A stretch of 64,000 bases of DNA. Source: Vulcanimicrobiota bacterium. GTDB taxonomy: Bacteria; Vulcanimicrobiota; Xenobia; Xenobiales; JADMJV01. The stretch covers positions 1-64,000 of the forward strand of contig JAFKGI010000030.1 of NCBI GenBank assembly GCA_017307785.1. Reading direction: 5' to 3'. The notes under the pieces are model-generated. The model saw only the letters and a list, made by a program, of their open reading frames with translations, was not told the DNA's origin and did not search any database. How positions within the stretch are numbered: position 1 is the first letter of the stretch; every line of letters starts with the position of its first letter. Shown here piece by piece: positions 26,778 through 35,141 of the stretch. The translations under genes and the position numbers were made by a program.

Positions 26778-29700
26778 CTACTCGCGGTCTTCCCAGAGGA
26801 TGAAGTTCTCGAGCAGGTGGCGCCAGTAGCGAACCTCCCAGATTTCTCGCAACTCCTGATCGACGATCACGTTGTAAGCGGCTCGGGTTTTCTCTTCGAC
26901 TTCTTCCGAAGGACCGGAACTCAGCAGCAGGGCCTCCAGGCCGGCCAATTCGGATGGATAGACGGCGGGGGGTCCTCCCGGCAGCGTCAGAGCCAGAGTG
27001 GGGGAGAACGGATCGAGAGCCCAGGTTTGATGCAGGGCGTCGTGACGACTGGTCAGACGCTCGCGCTCTTCCTCCGAGAGCACCCTGCTGAAGCTGCCCA
27101 GGTTGCCCAGAGCCAGGTTGGATTGGGCCAGAATCTGAGAGCGCTGCTCCGCGCTCAGGTCGTTGCGCACCTCGGCAATCACCGGGGGAACCACGGGAGC
27201 CGTCGGAGGGATGGGAACGACCGGAAGGTCGGGGGTCGGTGGGGGACTTGGCGGATTTGGCGGCGCGATGGGAGCCTGTTTCCCGCCGTAGTAGAGTTCG
27301 CCGTCGACATAGATGTCGCCGGTCTGAAAGTCGATGTAGCTCGGTTGGAAGTTGGCTGTATTGAAGTTCTGAAAGGATGCCGAGGCGTGGAAGACGGTGT
27401 CGTTTCCGCCCGTGACCAGGCCGGTCAGATTGCCTGGAGTGGAAGTGCGAGGAATGGAGAAGCTCGAATTGCCTGCCGTCAGACCGAAAGCCCGGCCGGC
27501 TTCGATATGCAGGGCCGAGAGGGTGGGAGGATTGGTCGCCGGAGTCGCTTCCGTCAAATTGCCGGGGGTCGAGATGGTGTAGTTGCCGCCGCTGATCAAT
27601 TGCATCGACTGGATGGCGATATTGGCCCCTGTCAAGGTCGTGTTGGTGTTGACGTTGGTGTTGAGCGTGCCCACCGACAGGTTGCCGGTGGAACTCAGAG
27701 TGGTCTCGCCATTGTTGGCCACCAGCCCCACGTTGTTGAGAACCACGTTCCCTCCCGAGAGAGTGGTCGGACCGCTCTGATTGTTCAGCCCACCTGGAGC
27801 AAAGGTCAGATTGCCGGTGGCGGCCAGGCGCAGGCCGGCCAGGGTCGTGATCTGCATGTTCGGGCCCTCGGTCCTGAGGTCTCCCCCTGCCTGGGCATCC
27901 AGAGATTGCAGGCCGATGTTCAGGTTCCCGTTGGTCGGCTTGAGGACGATGTCTTCACCGGCTCTGAGCACTACCGGGTCGTTCCCTAATCGGGTCAGAT
28001 TGGGCTGGCTCAGGGTCAGGTTGCGACCGGCCTCCATGGTGGTGGAACCGCCTACGAAGGTGGTATAGCCAGTGTTGATGGTGGCGCTGGTCGCGCTCAG
28101 GTCGCGACCGGCTTTGACCTGGTTCTGGGTCGAGGTCAGGTAGATGTCTCCCCCGGCCGTCATGACCACGTCGTTGCTGGCATTGACGGTGGCGGCGCCG
28201 GTGCCGCCGCGCACCTCCAGGTTGCTACCTCCGGTGGCGGAGAGTTGCACGTCGCCGCCGGTCGCGTTGACCGTGGTGCCGGTTGCGCCCGAGATTACGT
28301 TGGAAGTGCCGCTGATGCGGACGTCGGACCCGGTTACTCGTACGGCGCCACTGGGGGCGGTCAGTGAGGCACCGCCGCCCGAGCCGCTCAAACTGACGTT
28401 GCGGCCCGCCTCCAGGGCCAGGTTGCCGGAGCCGGCGCGAATTCCGAAGCCTCCGGCCTGGGGCACGCCGATCAAATCACGACCCGCCTCTACCTGAAGC
28501 GAGCCCAAGTCCGCGCTGACGCCACTGTTGGTGCTGGACAGGCGCACGTCATTGCCCGCCGTCAAAGTCACTGCTGCCGAGCCCCCCGTCAGGTTGGGTT
28601 GATTCATGGTCAGATTTCGACCGGCGCCGATTCGGGTGTCGGGATTGTTGAGGAAAGTCGTAAAGCCGTTCTGTACCAGAGAACTGGAAAGATTGACGTC
28701 GCGTGTGGCATTGATGGTTGCGGAGGTGCCCGCGCGCAGGAAAATGTCGCCTCCGGCCGTCAGGGACACGTCCCCGTTAGTGGCGTTGACGGCCACCCGG
28801 CCGTTGCTGCTGTTCAAGTCCACGTTGTTGGTGCTGCCGTTGATCTGGACGTTGCCATTGGTGGCGTTCACCACCAATTCCGAACCGGAGCGCAAAGTGG
28901 CCTGATTGCTGTTCAGGCGAATGTCCTGGGCGCTCAACCGGACCGCCGAAGGGGCCGTGATCTCCAGGGGCTGGCCATTGGTCGCGTCTAGAGAGATGTT
29001 CCCTCCCGCGGTTACCGTCGCATCGCCGCTACTGCCGCGCAGGAAGATTCCGCCATTGGCGGGAGAGGCGGTTACGTTGCCGCCAGCCTGAACGGTCAGC
29101 GTGTGCAGTTGCACGTCGATGCCTCCGTTGGGGCTGGTGAAGGCCACGTCGCGTCCGGCCGAGAGGGTGACCGGTCCGGCCAGGGTGGTGTGCCTGAGAT
29201 TCGGCTGATTGAGCGTCAGGTTGCGGCCGGCCGCGACCTGTGTGTTGGGGCTGTTCAGAAAGGTTGAAAAGCCATTGTTTACCAGAGCGCTGTTGAGACT
29301 GATATCTCGAGTGCCGTTGACGCCTGTAGCGGTGGCGGAGTTCAAAATCAGGTCGCCGCCGGCGTTCATCACCAGGTCGCCGTTGGTGGCATTGGCGGCG
29401 ACACGCCCGTTCGAACTGTTGATTCGCAGGTTATTACTCGTGGCGCTCAGGCGCAGGTCGCCGTTGGTGGCGTTGACCACCACTTCGCCGCTGCCGTTTA
29501 AATCTACGGTGGAGCCGGCGCTCAGACTGACGTTGCTACCGCTGACCCGCACGGGCCCTCCGTTTGCCTGGAGCAGTAGACTTCCAGAGGGGGCGGCCAA
29601 CGTTAAGTTGCGTCCCGCCGCCAGGTTCAAGCCGGCGGCGCTGGAGGTGCTGAGGGTGAAACTGCCGCCGGCGGGCTGTCCCGAGAGATTCCGGCCCGCC

Positions 29701-31979
29701 TGGACGGCCAGCGAGCCCACCGAGGCGCTGACGCTAGAATTCGGACTGACGATGCGCAGGTCGTTGCCGGCCGTCAGGCTCACGCTACCGATGCTGGAAT
29801 TCTGCGTCAGATTCGGCTGAGACATCACCAAGTCGTGCCCGGCCGAAATCAAGGTGTCCGGGCTGTTGATAAAGGTAGTGTAACCATTGACACTGTTGGA
29901 ACTGCCTAGAGTGACGTCGTTGCCGGCTTCCACTCGTGTGGCGGTGGCGGAATTTACGATCAGGTCCGAGCCTGCCTGCAGGCCGGTGTTCACGGTCGAG
30001 TTGACGGCCACGCGGCCGGCGGAGCTGCTGACTTCCAGGTTGCCCGAGGAGGCCGTCAGGCTGACGCTTCCACTGGTGGCGTTGACGACGGCTCCACTGG
30101 CTCCCTTGAGTACGAGCGTGGGGGAGTTGGCGGTGACCGTCTGACCCCGCACGCCCAGGCTACCGCCAGAGAGCAGTTGGGCCTGGCTGGTGCCGCTCAG
30201 AGACAGGTCGCGGCCGGCCACGAGGTCCAGGGCCCCGCCGGCCTGGGTGGTGACGCTGAATGTTCCGTTGCGCGCGCGGCCGATAAAGTCTCGTCCCGCC
30301 TGAACCGTCAGCGAACCGACCCCGGCTGACATCTGACCATTGTTGTTATCCTGCAGCCGCAGGTCCTGACCGGCTATGAGCGATACCGCCGCGGGCGTAT
30401 TCTGAGTGAGATTGGGGTTGCTCATGGTGAGGTCACGGCCGGCTGAGAACTGGAAGTTACCGCCGCCGTTCAAGAAGGTCGTGTAGCCATTGAATACCAT
30501 CGCGCTGCTCAGGCTCAAATCCTGATTGGTGGCGGAGATGGTCGTCAGAGTAGGACTGCCAAGCAGCAAGTCCCCGTCGGCCTGGAGGTTTACGTTCTGA
30601 CCTCCGATCACGCGCAGGACACCATTGCTGGCGATCAGTCCACCGTTGTTCTGGGCGGTCAAGGTGACGTTGCGTCCGGCCTGCAGATCCAGGGCGCTGG
30701 CCTGGATGGGGCTGCCGCTGGTCTGGAAGTTGATGTCGTTGCCGGCGCGCACGGTGAGAAGGGTGCTCCCCAGGTTGAAGCCGGTGCCGCTGTAGAACAC
30801 GTCGTTGGTGGCGTCGAGCAGAACCGTGCCGCCCAAGTTGGTCATCTGCCCAACGCTGACCTGACCACTGCCGGTGCCGCCGCTGACGGTGGGCAAACTG
30901 CCGTTGAGCGAACCGCCGGCGGCGTCGATGATTTCGATGTTGAAGGGGTCCAGTAGAATGGTGCCGGCCCGGACCGGTCCGTCCAGCCAGAGTTGTTTGC
31001 CGCTGATTTCCGCGAAACCGTTGGGGCCGGCCTGGACCGAGCCCAGGCTCACGGTGGAGCCGGCCGAGAGCAGGCGCACATCGCCACCTTCGGCCTGCAG
31101 CTGGCCGTCGGCCGAATGTACGCTGGCACCGCTGGAGTCGAGCCGGATGGTGCCGCCGTCGGCCTGGATGGTTCCGCTATTAAGCAGCAGACCTTCGGCT
31201 CCGTGGGCCAGGTTCTGGCCGTTGGCCCCGGCGCTGAAGCTACCGGCCTCCACCAGCAAAGGGTTGCTCACCACCTGGGTGAGCAGTTGATTCATCTGGC
31301 CCGGCTGCAGCAGCACCGTGCCGCCCTTGCCGCCGCCCGTGAACTGAGGATCGAAGCCATCGGGTACTGCGAAGAGAACCTGACCGCGACCGTCCACCGA
31401 AAAGGTGGCCTGGGTGGTGGCGCCCAGCTGGACGTGGCCCGATTGAGCTACAATCATACCCTGATTGTCCAGCAGGGGAGAGACCAGCACCACAAAGCCG
31501 CCATCGGCCACGCGGATGCTGCCCTGGTTGGTCAGGGCCGCAAGCGGCAGAGTCCCGTCTTGAGTGAGTTTGTAAGTGCCGTTGAGAAAATCCTCATCGG
31601 CCATTTTCAGGGTCGAAGCAGTGAAACTACCTACGTCCACCACCGAGTTGGGACCAAATAAGATGCCGTTGGGATTCAATAGAAAGACTCGCCCGTTGGC
31701 CTGCAGCGTGCCCTGAATGACGGAAGGGTCCACGCCGGTTACGCGGTTGAGAATGGCCGCCTGCTGGCTGGGCTGCAGAAACCGCACCGTCTCGCCCAGA
31801 CCGATGTTGAACTGGCCCCAGTTGATGATGGCCTGAGGCGTCTGTTGCAGGATCTGCACCAGATTCTGACCGTTTTGGATCTGCACCTGACCGTGCACGG
31901 GAGTTGGATCCTGAGGTAAGGGCCAGGCGGAAGCGGAGAGGCCGAAAGCTAGCAGACCCCCCAAGAGCGAGCGTTTCAT
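26778..31979 (-). CDS. TpsA-like filamentous haemagglutinin exoprotein
   Basis: 1733 aa. Sec signal MKRSLLGGLLAFGLSASAWPL, then the TPS secretion domain (about 25-230) with INWGQFNIG, FLNPNGILFGPNS and GGFVVLVSP in canonical order. A long Asn/Gly-rich beta-helix with five repeats of about 200 aa (key block AGRNLTMNQPNLT) follows. Near 1560 comes a Pro-rich linker and a short acidic, helical C-terminus ending LLENFILWEDRE. TpsA proteins are exported by a TpsB outer-membrane pore; none is in the window. Likely adhesin or matrix protein. Stop lies 2 nt from the convergent AAA gene stop. Confidence 0.9.
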   Translation of the reverse strand: MKRSLLGGLLAFGLSASAWPLPQDPTPVHGQVQIQNGQNLVQILQQTPQAIINWGQFNIGLGETVRFLQPSQQAAILNRVTGVDPSVIQGTLQANGRVFLLNPNGILFGPNSVVDVGSFTASTLKMADEDFLNGTYKLTQDGTLPLAALTNQGSIRVADGGFVVLVSPLLDNQGMIVAQSGHVQLGATTQATFSVDGRGQVLFAVPDGFDPQFTGGGKGGTVLLQPGQMNQLLTQVVSNPLLVEAGSFSAGANGQNLAHGAEGLLLNSGTIQADGGTIRLDSSGASVHSADGQLQAEGGDVRLLSAGSTVSLGSVQAGPNGFAEISGKQLWLDGPVRAGTILLDPFNIEIIDAAGGSLNGSLPTVSGGTGSGQVSVGQMTNLGGTVLLDATNDVFYSGTGFNLGSTLLTVRAGNDINFQTSGSPIQASALDLQAGRNVTLTAQNNGGLIASNGVLRVIGGQNVNLQADGDLLLGSPTLTTISATNQDLSLSSAMVFNGYTTFLNGGGNFQFSAGRDLTMSNPNLTQNTPAAVSLIAGQDLRLQDNNNGQMSAGVGSLTVQAGRDFIGRARNGTFSVTTQAGGALDLVAGRDLSLSGTSQAQLLSGGSLGVRGQTVTANSPTLVLKGASGAVVNATSGSVSLTASSGNLEVSSSAGRVAVNSTVNTGLQAGSDLIVNSATATRVEAGNDVTLGSSNSVNGYTTFINSPDTLISAGHDLVMSQPNLTQNSSIGSVSLTAGNDLRIVSPNSSVSASVGSLAVQAGRNLSGQPAGGSFTLSTSSAAGLNLAAGRNLTLAAPSGSLLLQANGGPVRVSGSNVSLSAGSTVDLNGSGEVVVNATNGDLRLSATSNNLRINSSNGRVAANATNGDLVMNAGGDLILNSATATGVNGTRDISLNSALVNNGFSTFLNSPNTQVAAGRNLTLNQPNLRHTTLAGPVTLSAGRDVAFTSPNGGIDVQLHTLTVQAGGNVTASPANGGIFLRGSSGDATVTAGGNISLDATNGQPLEITAPSAVRLSAQDIRLNSNQATLRSGSELVVNATNGNVQINGSTNNVDLNSSNGRVAVNATNGDVSLTAGGDIFLRAGTSATINATRDVNLSSSLVQNGFTTFLNNPDTRIGAGRNLTMNQPNLTGGSAAVTLTAGNDVRLSSTNSGVSADLGSLQVEAGRDLIGVPQAGGFGIRAGSGNLALEAGRNVSLSGSGGGASLTAPSGAVRVTGSDVRISGTSNVISGATGTTVNATGGDVQLSATGGSNLEVRGGTGAATVNASNDVVMTAGGDIYLTSTQNQVKAGRDLSATSATINTGYTTFVGGSTTMEAGRNLTLSQPNLTRLGNDPVVLRAGEDIVLKPTNGNLNIGLQSLDAQAGGDLRTEGPNMQITTLAGLRLAATGNLTFAPGGLNNQSGPTTLSGGNVVLNNVGLVANNGETTLSSTGNLSVGTLNTNVNTNTTLTGANIAIQSMQLISGGNYTISTPGNLTEATPATNPPTLSALHIEAGRAFGLTAGNSSFSIPRTSTPGNLTGLVTGGNDTVFHASASFQNFNTANFQPSYIDFQTGDIYVDGELYYGGKQAPIAPPNPPSPPPTPDLPVVPIPPTAPVVPPVIAEVRNDLSAEQRSQILAQSNLALGNLGSFSRVLSEEERERLTSRHDALHQTWALDPFSPTLALTLPGGPPAVYPSELAGLEALLLSSGPSEEVEEKTRAAYNVIVDQELREIWEVRYWRHLLENFILWEDRE
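27980..30450 (-). repeat. Five-fold about 600-bp coding repeat in the TpsA gene
   Basis: The block coding for AG(R/H)(N/D)L(T/V)(L/M)xxPNL recurs at about 27990, 28590, 29190, 29810 and 30410, that is every 598-620 bp. Copies are diverged at the DNA level. Such arrays change length by recombination. Confidence 0.75.
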
Positions 31980-32018
31980 CCCGCGTGGTTCCGCTTCTAC
32001 CTCAGTAGTCCTGGTGGC

Positions 32019-32036
32019 GTTAAACGTTCGTTAAAC
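32019..32036. promoter_or_regulatory. Direct repeat GTTAAAC spaced 11 nt
   Basis: GTTAAAC at 32019 and 32030 lies between the TpsA gene (minus) and the 463-aa gene (plus). The 11-nt period equals that of the direct repeats at 35072, 40645 and 56229, but I see no -10 at the same distance, so its function is less sure. The rest of 31980-32193 holds a 12-bp palindrome (CCTGAATTCAGG at 32132) and no gene. Confidence 0.35.
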
Positions 32037-32193
32037 AGGCTGGCGGCTTTGGCGAAAAATCGTTGGAAGGTTTTACCTGAAGTAAATATCGGGCCGCCGG
32101 GTACGAGTTTTTCATCACCTCGAACGGCTAACCTGAATTCAGGCACCAGGAAAACAGCCGGGCCCGAAACGAGATGCAGAGGCGGACACGACC

Positions 32194-33585
32194 ATGAACG
32201 CTATTTCCTTGATGACCAAACCCTTTGGATGTTTGAAAGCGCTGGCCCCCAGGAGTCTGACGGCGGCCAACGACAACAATCCGGTAGACAATCTCAGCCA
32301 GGCCTACCAATCCCCCAAGCTCATGAAGGCTTTGCGTTTCGAATCCCCTGCCGACCTGTCCATCAGTGCGGAAGAGAAGGCTGCCTACGAAGCCAACAAC
32401 TCGGAAATGGCGGCTAAATACCCGGGACTGGCGCTGGTTCTGAAAGATCCCGACGCCTTCATCGGTTCGATGCGCCAGCGCTTCGACGAGCAGAAGAAGC
32501 TCACGCCCAATGATCCCTATTCCTTCGATTTCTCGGAATACGGTGTTCCCTTTCTAAAGAACCTGGGCGACAAAATCGGCGGTAAGATCGAAGCCCTCAA
32601 GGCCGAGCAGGAAGCTCTGAACAATACCTTTTTCCTGAGCCCGGCCGCCTTCGGCCGCAGCGAGAAAATCAAGGACCGCGGCGTCGGCATCGAATTCTTG
32701 CAGGCTCTCAAAAGCGAATCCGACAAATTGAGCGAGGGTGGCCAGGTCAGCTACAAGCGCATTCAGGAAATCGGCCACTTCGCTTCTTACGCCCTGGGCC
32801 ACTTCGACCACGAAAAGCTCAGCCTGGGCCAGCGCGCTTTCCTGGAAGTCGATCGGCATATCGAAGGCCACGAGGATGTCACCATTCAAGAACAGTTTCG
32901 TCGCTTCCAGAAGAACGAATTCACCGTCTTCCAGGCCAAGGCCGGCTCGAAAGGCTATGACCGCGTCGAAAAGCAGTATGTCGACGCCTTCCAGAACCCC
33001 GACAAGCTGGAAATGCTCAACCTGCCCTCGATGGACGAGCTGGAAGGCGACATTTTCATGCGAATGATGAATCACCCGATTTACATCGCCGGTGTCACCG
33101 ACAATCCGATTCCGGCAGATGGATTCGTCCGCCCCGGCGGAGACTTCTTCTTGCACGACGTGCGCCACAACTCGGGGATCTTCGTGGAACGCGAGGACTA
33201 CATCAAGCGCAACAATATGAGCCCCGAGCAGGTGGCCAAGATGGATAAGCGCGGCGAAGTTTGGTACCGCGAGTATCGCGACGCCGTGGCCAGCATTCCC
33301 GACGCCGGCCTCAAGGGGGCCGTGGAACTGGTCGGCTTCAACTTCCACCACGACCGCGGCCATCTGATGATGCCCAGCAACTACACCAAGGACGGCGCCG
33401 GCCCGGTGCCCCGCGCCCTTTACGCGGCCCTCAAAGTCAGTGGTCAGGGCAAAGAGTATGGAGTGGATAAAGGCTTGCCCAATCTCAGCCGCGGCCACGA
33501 GTGGCTGCAGAACTTCTTCCTCAGTCGCCTGGACCAGGAAATCGAGATCCTGGGTCACAAACCGGCCGTGAACCCGCACATCTAA
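32194..33585 (+). CDS. 463-aa protein of unknown function
   Basis: Starts MNAISLMTKPFGCL, no Sec signal; the first 40 residues are Ser/Ala/Asn-rich. The rest is soluble, with charged helices. Conserved-looking His/Asp-rich blocks occur at about 320-345 (GGDFFLHDVRHNSGIFVERE) and 390-400 (FNFHHDRGHLMMPSNY), which could bind metal. It is followed after one base by the pterin dehydratase gene, so the two are probably co-transcribed. I recognise no family. Confidence 0.65.
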   Translation: MNAISLMTKPFGCLKALAPRSLTAANDNNPVDNLSQAYQSPKLMKALRFESPADLSISAEEKAAYEANNSEMAAKYPGLALVLKDPDAFIGSMRQRFDEQKKLTPNDPYSFDFSEYGVPFLKNLGDKIGGKIEALKAEQEALNNTFFLSPAAFGRSEKIKDRGVGIEFLQALKSESDKLSEGGQVSYKRIQEIGHFASYALGHFDHEKLSLGQRAFLEVDRHIEGHEDVTIQEQFRRFQKNEFTVFQAKAGSKGYDRVEKQYVDAFQNPDKLEMLNLPSMDELEGDIFMRMMNHPIYIAGVTDNPIPADGFVRPGGDFFLHDVRHNSGIFVEREDYIKRNNMSPEQVAKMDKRGEVWYREYRDAVASIPDAGLKGAVELVGFNFHHDRGHLMMPSNYTKDGAGPVPRALYAALKVSGQGKEYGVDKGLPNLSRGHEWLQNFFLSRLDQEIEILGHKPAVNPHI

Positions 33586-33586
33586 G

Positions 33587-34030
33587 ATGAACGTTGCAAC
33601 GCTTTCCAAGACAGCGCCCCTACGTCTCACCTACCAACCCCAACCCGGCCCGGTCTCTCAGCCGGTCGCGCGCGACCAGTTCGAGACCAGCCTGCCCCAA
33701 CTCGACCTGATCAAGCCGATGTATCCACTGGTCGGAGGAGCCATCCCCGAGGAGCAGCTTCCTTCCATGATGGAGAACCTGCCCGGCTGGAATCTCAAGC
33801 GCGTGGACGGCCTGCCTCGCCTGGAGCGCGAGATCGGTTTCGCCAACTTCCAGGAAGCCATGAGTTTTAGCAACCAGGTAGCCGAGTTTGCCGAAGTCCA
33901 GGGCCACCACCCGACCCTGCTCACCGAGTGGGGCAAGGTCACCGTCGGTTGGTGGACTCACGACGTGGGCGGCGTTCACGCCAACGACTTCACCAGCGCC
34001 CAACGCACCAACGCCCTGCTCAACCGCTAG
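33587..34030 (+). CDS. Pterin-4a-carbinolamine dehydratase-like protein with N-terminal extension
   Basis: 147 aa; the family is about 100. The C-terminal 95 residues match: W-x-L-x-R near 68, FANFQEAMSFSNQVAEFAEVQGHHPTLL with the HHP active site, then VTVGWWTHDVGGVHANDF. The enzyme dehydrates 4a-hydroxy-tetrahydropterin and can act as a cofactor protein. The first 50 residues (MNVATLSKTAPLRLTYQPQPG..) are Pro/Gln/Ser-rich and unlike the family, of the same leader type as elsewhere in the window. Confidence 0.85.
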   Translation: MNVATLSKTAPLRLTYQPQPGPVSQPVARDQFETSLPQLDLIKPMYPLVGGAIPEEQLPSMMENLPGWNLKRVDGLPRLEREIGFANFQEAMSFSNQVAEFAEVQGHHPTLLTEWGKVTVGWWTHDVGGVHANDFTSAQRTNALLNR

Positions 34031-34072
34031 GCTGCAGCAGGGATCTTTCGTCCGGGGCGAGCAGATTTCTTA

Positions 34073-34789
34073 ATGATGAAACCAATCGCCCTCGGGCTTC
34101 TTCTTAGCGCCGGACTGGCTGCCCAGCCGGCTCCCATCTTCGACGGTCGCAGCTACCTCAAGGCCATTCAGAAACCGTCCAAGGCCGAGGCGGCCACGGT
34201 TCAGGCCGAAGTCAGGCAACGCTCTCAGGAGAAATTTCTGAAGAAACGTCTCGAGGGGCTGGACGCAGGCAAGTTCGAGGAGGCCTTCGAAATTCGCGGC
34301 GTGGCCGCGGGTTCGTTTACGCGCGCGGGGGCCGCTCAGCGAGCCGTGCTCTACCGCTACTCTTACACCAACGGAGTGGTCGTGCTGGAGGGGGACAAAG
34401 TGGTGGCCCACTACAGCGGCGACCCGGGAGACTATGCACTCTACGTCGCCATCTTCGCGGCCCCCGACCTGAACGGCAACGGGCTTTCGGAAATGGTGCT
34501 GCTGCGCAACACCGAGGACACCGCCGACGTTTACGCCTACTTCTTCGACAGCGGCAAGTACCAGGGGGCTACGATGGTCTTCACCACCAACGTGCGCCCG
34601 GGTGAAGACCCTCCCCCCAACGAGAAGATCCAGGATCTGGCCTACGCCGTCCGTGCTCAGGGTTCCAAACTGCAGCGCGAGACCTTTCGCCGCGGGGCCA
34701 AAGGGCCCTGGACCGTCAAAGCCGGATTCGCCAACTTTCAACTCGAGAGCAAAGGCCGCACCGACCGGCTCCAGCGAATCGACCCATGA
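34073..34789 (+). CDS. Secreted protein of unknown function
   Basis: 238 aa with a Sec signal (MMKPIALGLLLSAGLAAQP). Basic helix about 25-70, then a beta-rich domain with PDLNGNGLSEMVLL, similar to an FG-GAP/VCBS calcium loop. No family recognised. A strong hairpin terminator follows the stop. Confidence 0.65.
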   Translation: MMKPIALGLLLSAGLAAQPAPIFDGRSYLKAIQKPSKAEAATVQAEVRQRSQEKFLKKRLEGLDAGKFEEAFEIRGVAAGSFTRAGAAQRAVLYRYSYTNGVVVLEGDKVVAHYSGDPGDYALYVAIFAAPDLNGNGLSEMVLLRNTEDTADVYAYFFDSGKYQGATMVFTTNVRPGEDPPPNEKIQDLAYAVRAQGSKLQRETFRRGAKGPWTVKAGFANFQLESKGRTDRLQRIDP

Positions 34790-34793
34790 GCAA

Positions 34794-34824
34794 AACACCC
34801 GTCGGCTGCCTGCCGACGGGTGTT
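34794..34824. terminator. Hairpin terminator between convergent genes
   Basis: A perfect 13-bp stem (AACACCCGTCGGC / GCCGACGGGTGTT) with loop TGCCT lies between the stop at 34789 and the small minus-strand gene at 34835. A-rich sequence lies on the left, so the hairpin has a U-run in the minus-strand transcript. Confidence 0.7.
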
Positions 34825-34834
34825 GAACTTGCTT

Positions 34835-34990
34835 TTAGCTGATTCTTTCGTTGAAACTGCGGCCCAGGCCGACTTGATTGCTGAAAAGGAAAAGGGCGGG
34901 CGGGGGCTTCTTGAGCGCGCTGGGGGGCTCATAGTTTTGGGCCGGAATCACAATCTTTTTGACTTTGGGCTGCCTGGTCGAAGTTCTCAT
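34835..34990 (-). CDS. Possible 51-aa basic protein
   Basis: From ATG 34990: MRTSTRQPKVKKIVIPAQN, then YEPPSALKKPPPALFLFSNQ and a polar end. Basic and proline-rich, ends close to the bidirectional hairpin, which would serve as its terminator. GGGGA lies 10 bases before the start. Without homologues it remains a candidate. The stretch 34991-35071 holds nothing else that I can support. Confidence 0.4.
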   Translation of the reverse strand: MRTSTRQPKVKKIVIPAQNYEPPSALKKPPPALFLFSNQVGLGRSFNERIS

Positions 34991-35071
34991 CCTTTTCGTT
35001 CCCCTCTCATGTCCCTGTGGCTCCAGAATATCCACGCCAGGTGATGAGAAGGTCGTCTGGGCCGGTCCTAT

Positions 35072-35135
35072 GTGAACGGGTCGTTAACTTTGATGAGCTC
35101 CGTTTCAGAAGAATTTCTGAGCTCTCGGTTACACT
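35072..35135 (+). promoter_or_regulatory. Promoter with 11-nt direct repeat box (DUF2252 gene)
   Basis: GTGAAC (35072) and GTTAAC (35083) are 11 nt apart. A -10, TACACT, starts at 35130, exactly 47 nt after the second hexamer, and only six bases remain before ATG 35142, so the mRNA is probably leaderless or nearly so. No good -35 exists. Between box and -10 lies an inverted repeat (CAGAA-GAAT-TTCTG inside GAGCTC...GAGCTC, 35096-35124). The same box geometry occurs at 40645 and 56229. Confidence 0.6.
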
Positions 35136-35141
35136 ACGCGG

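Noticed and set aside
32132..32143. Palindrome CCTGAATTCAGG
   Set aside because: Single copy, no promoter context; could be chance.
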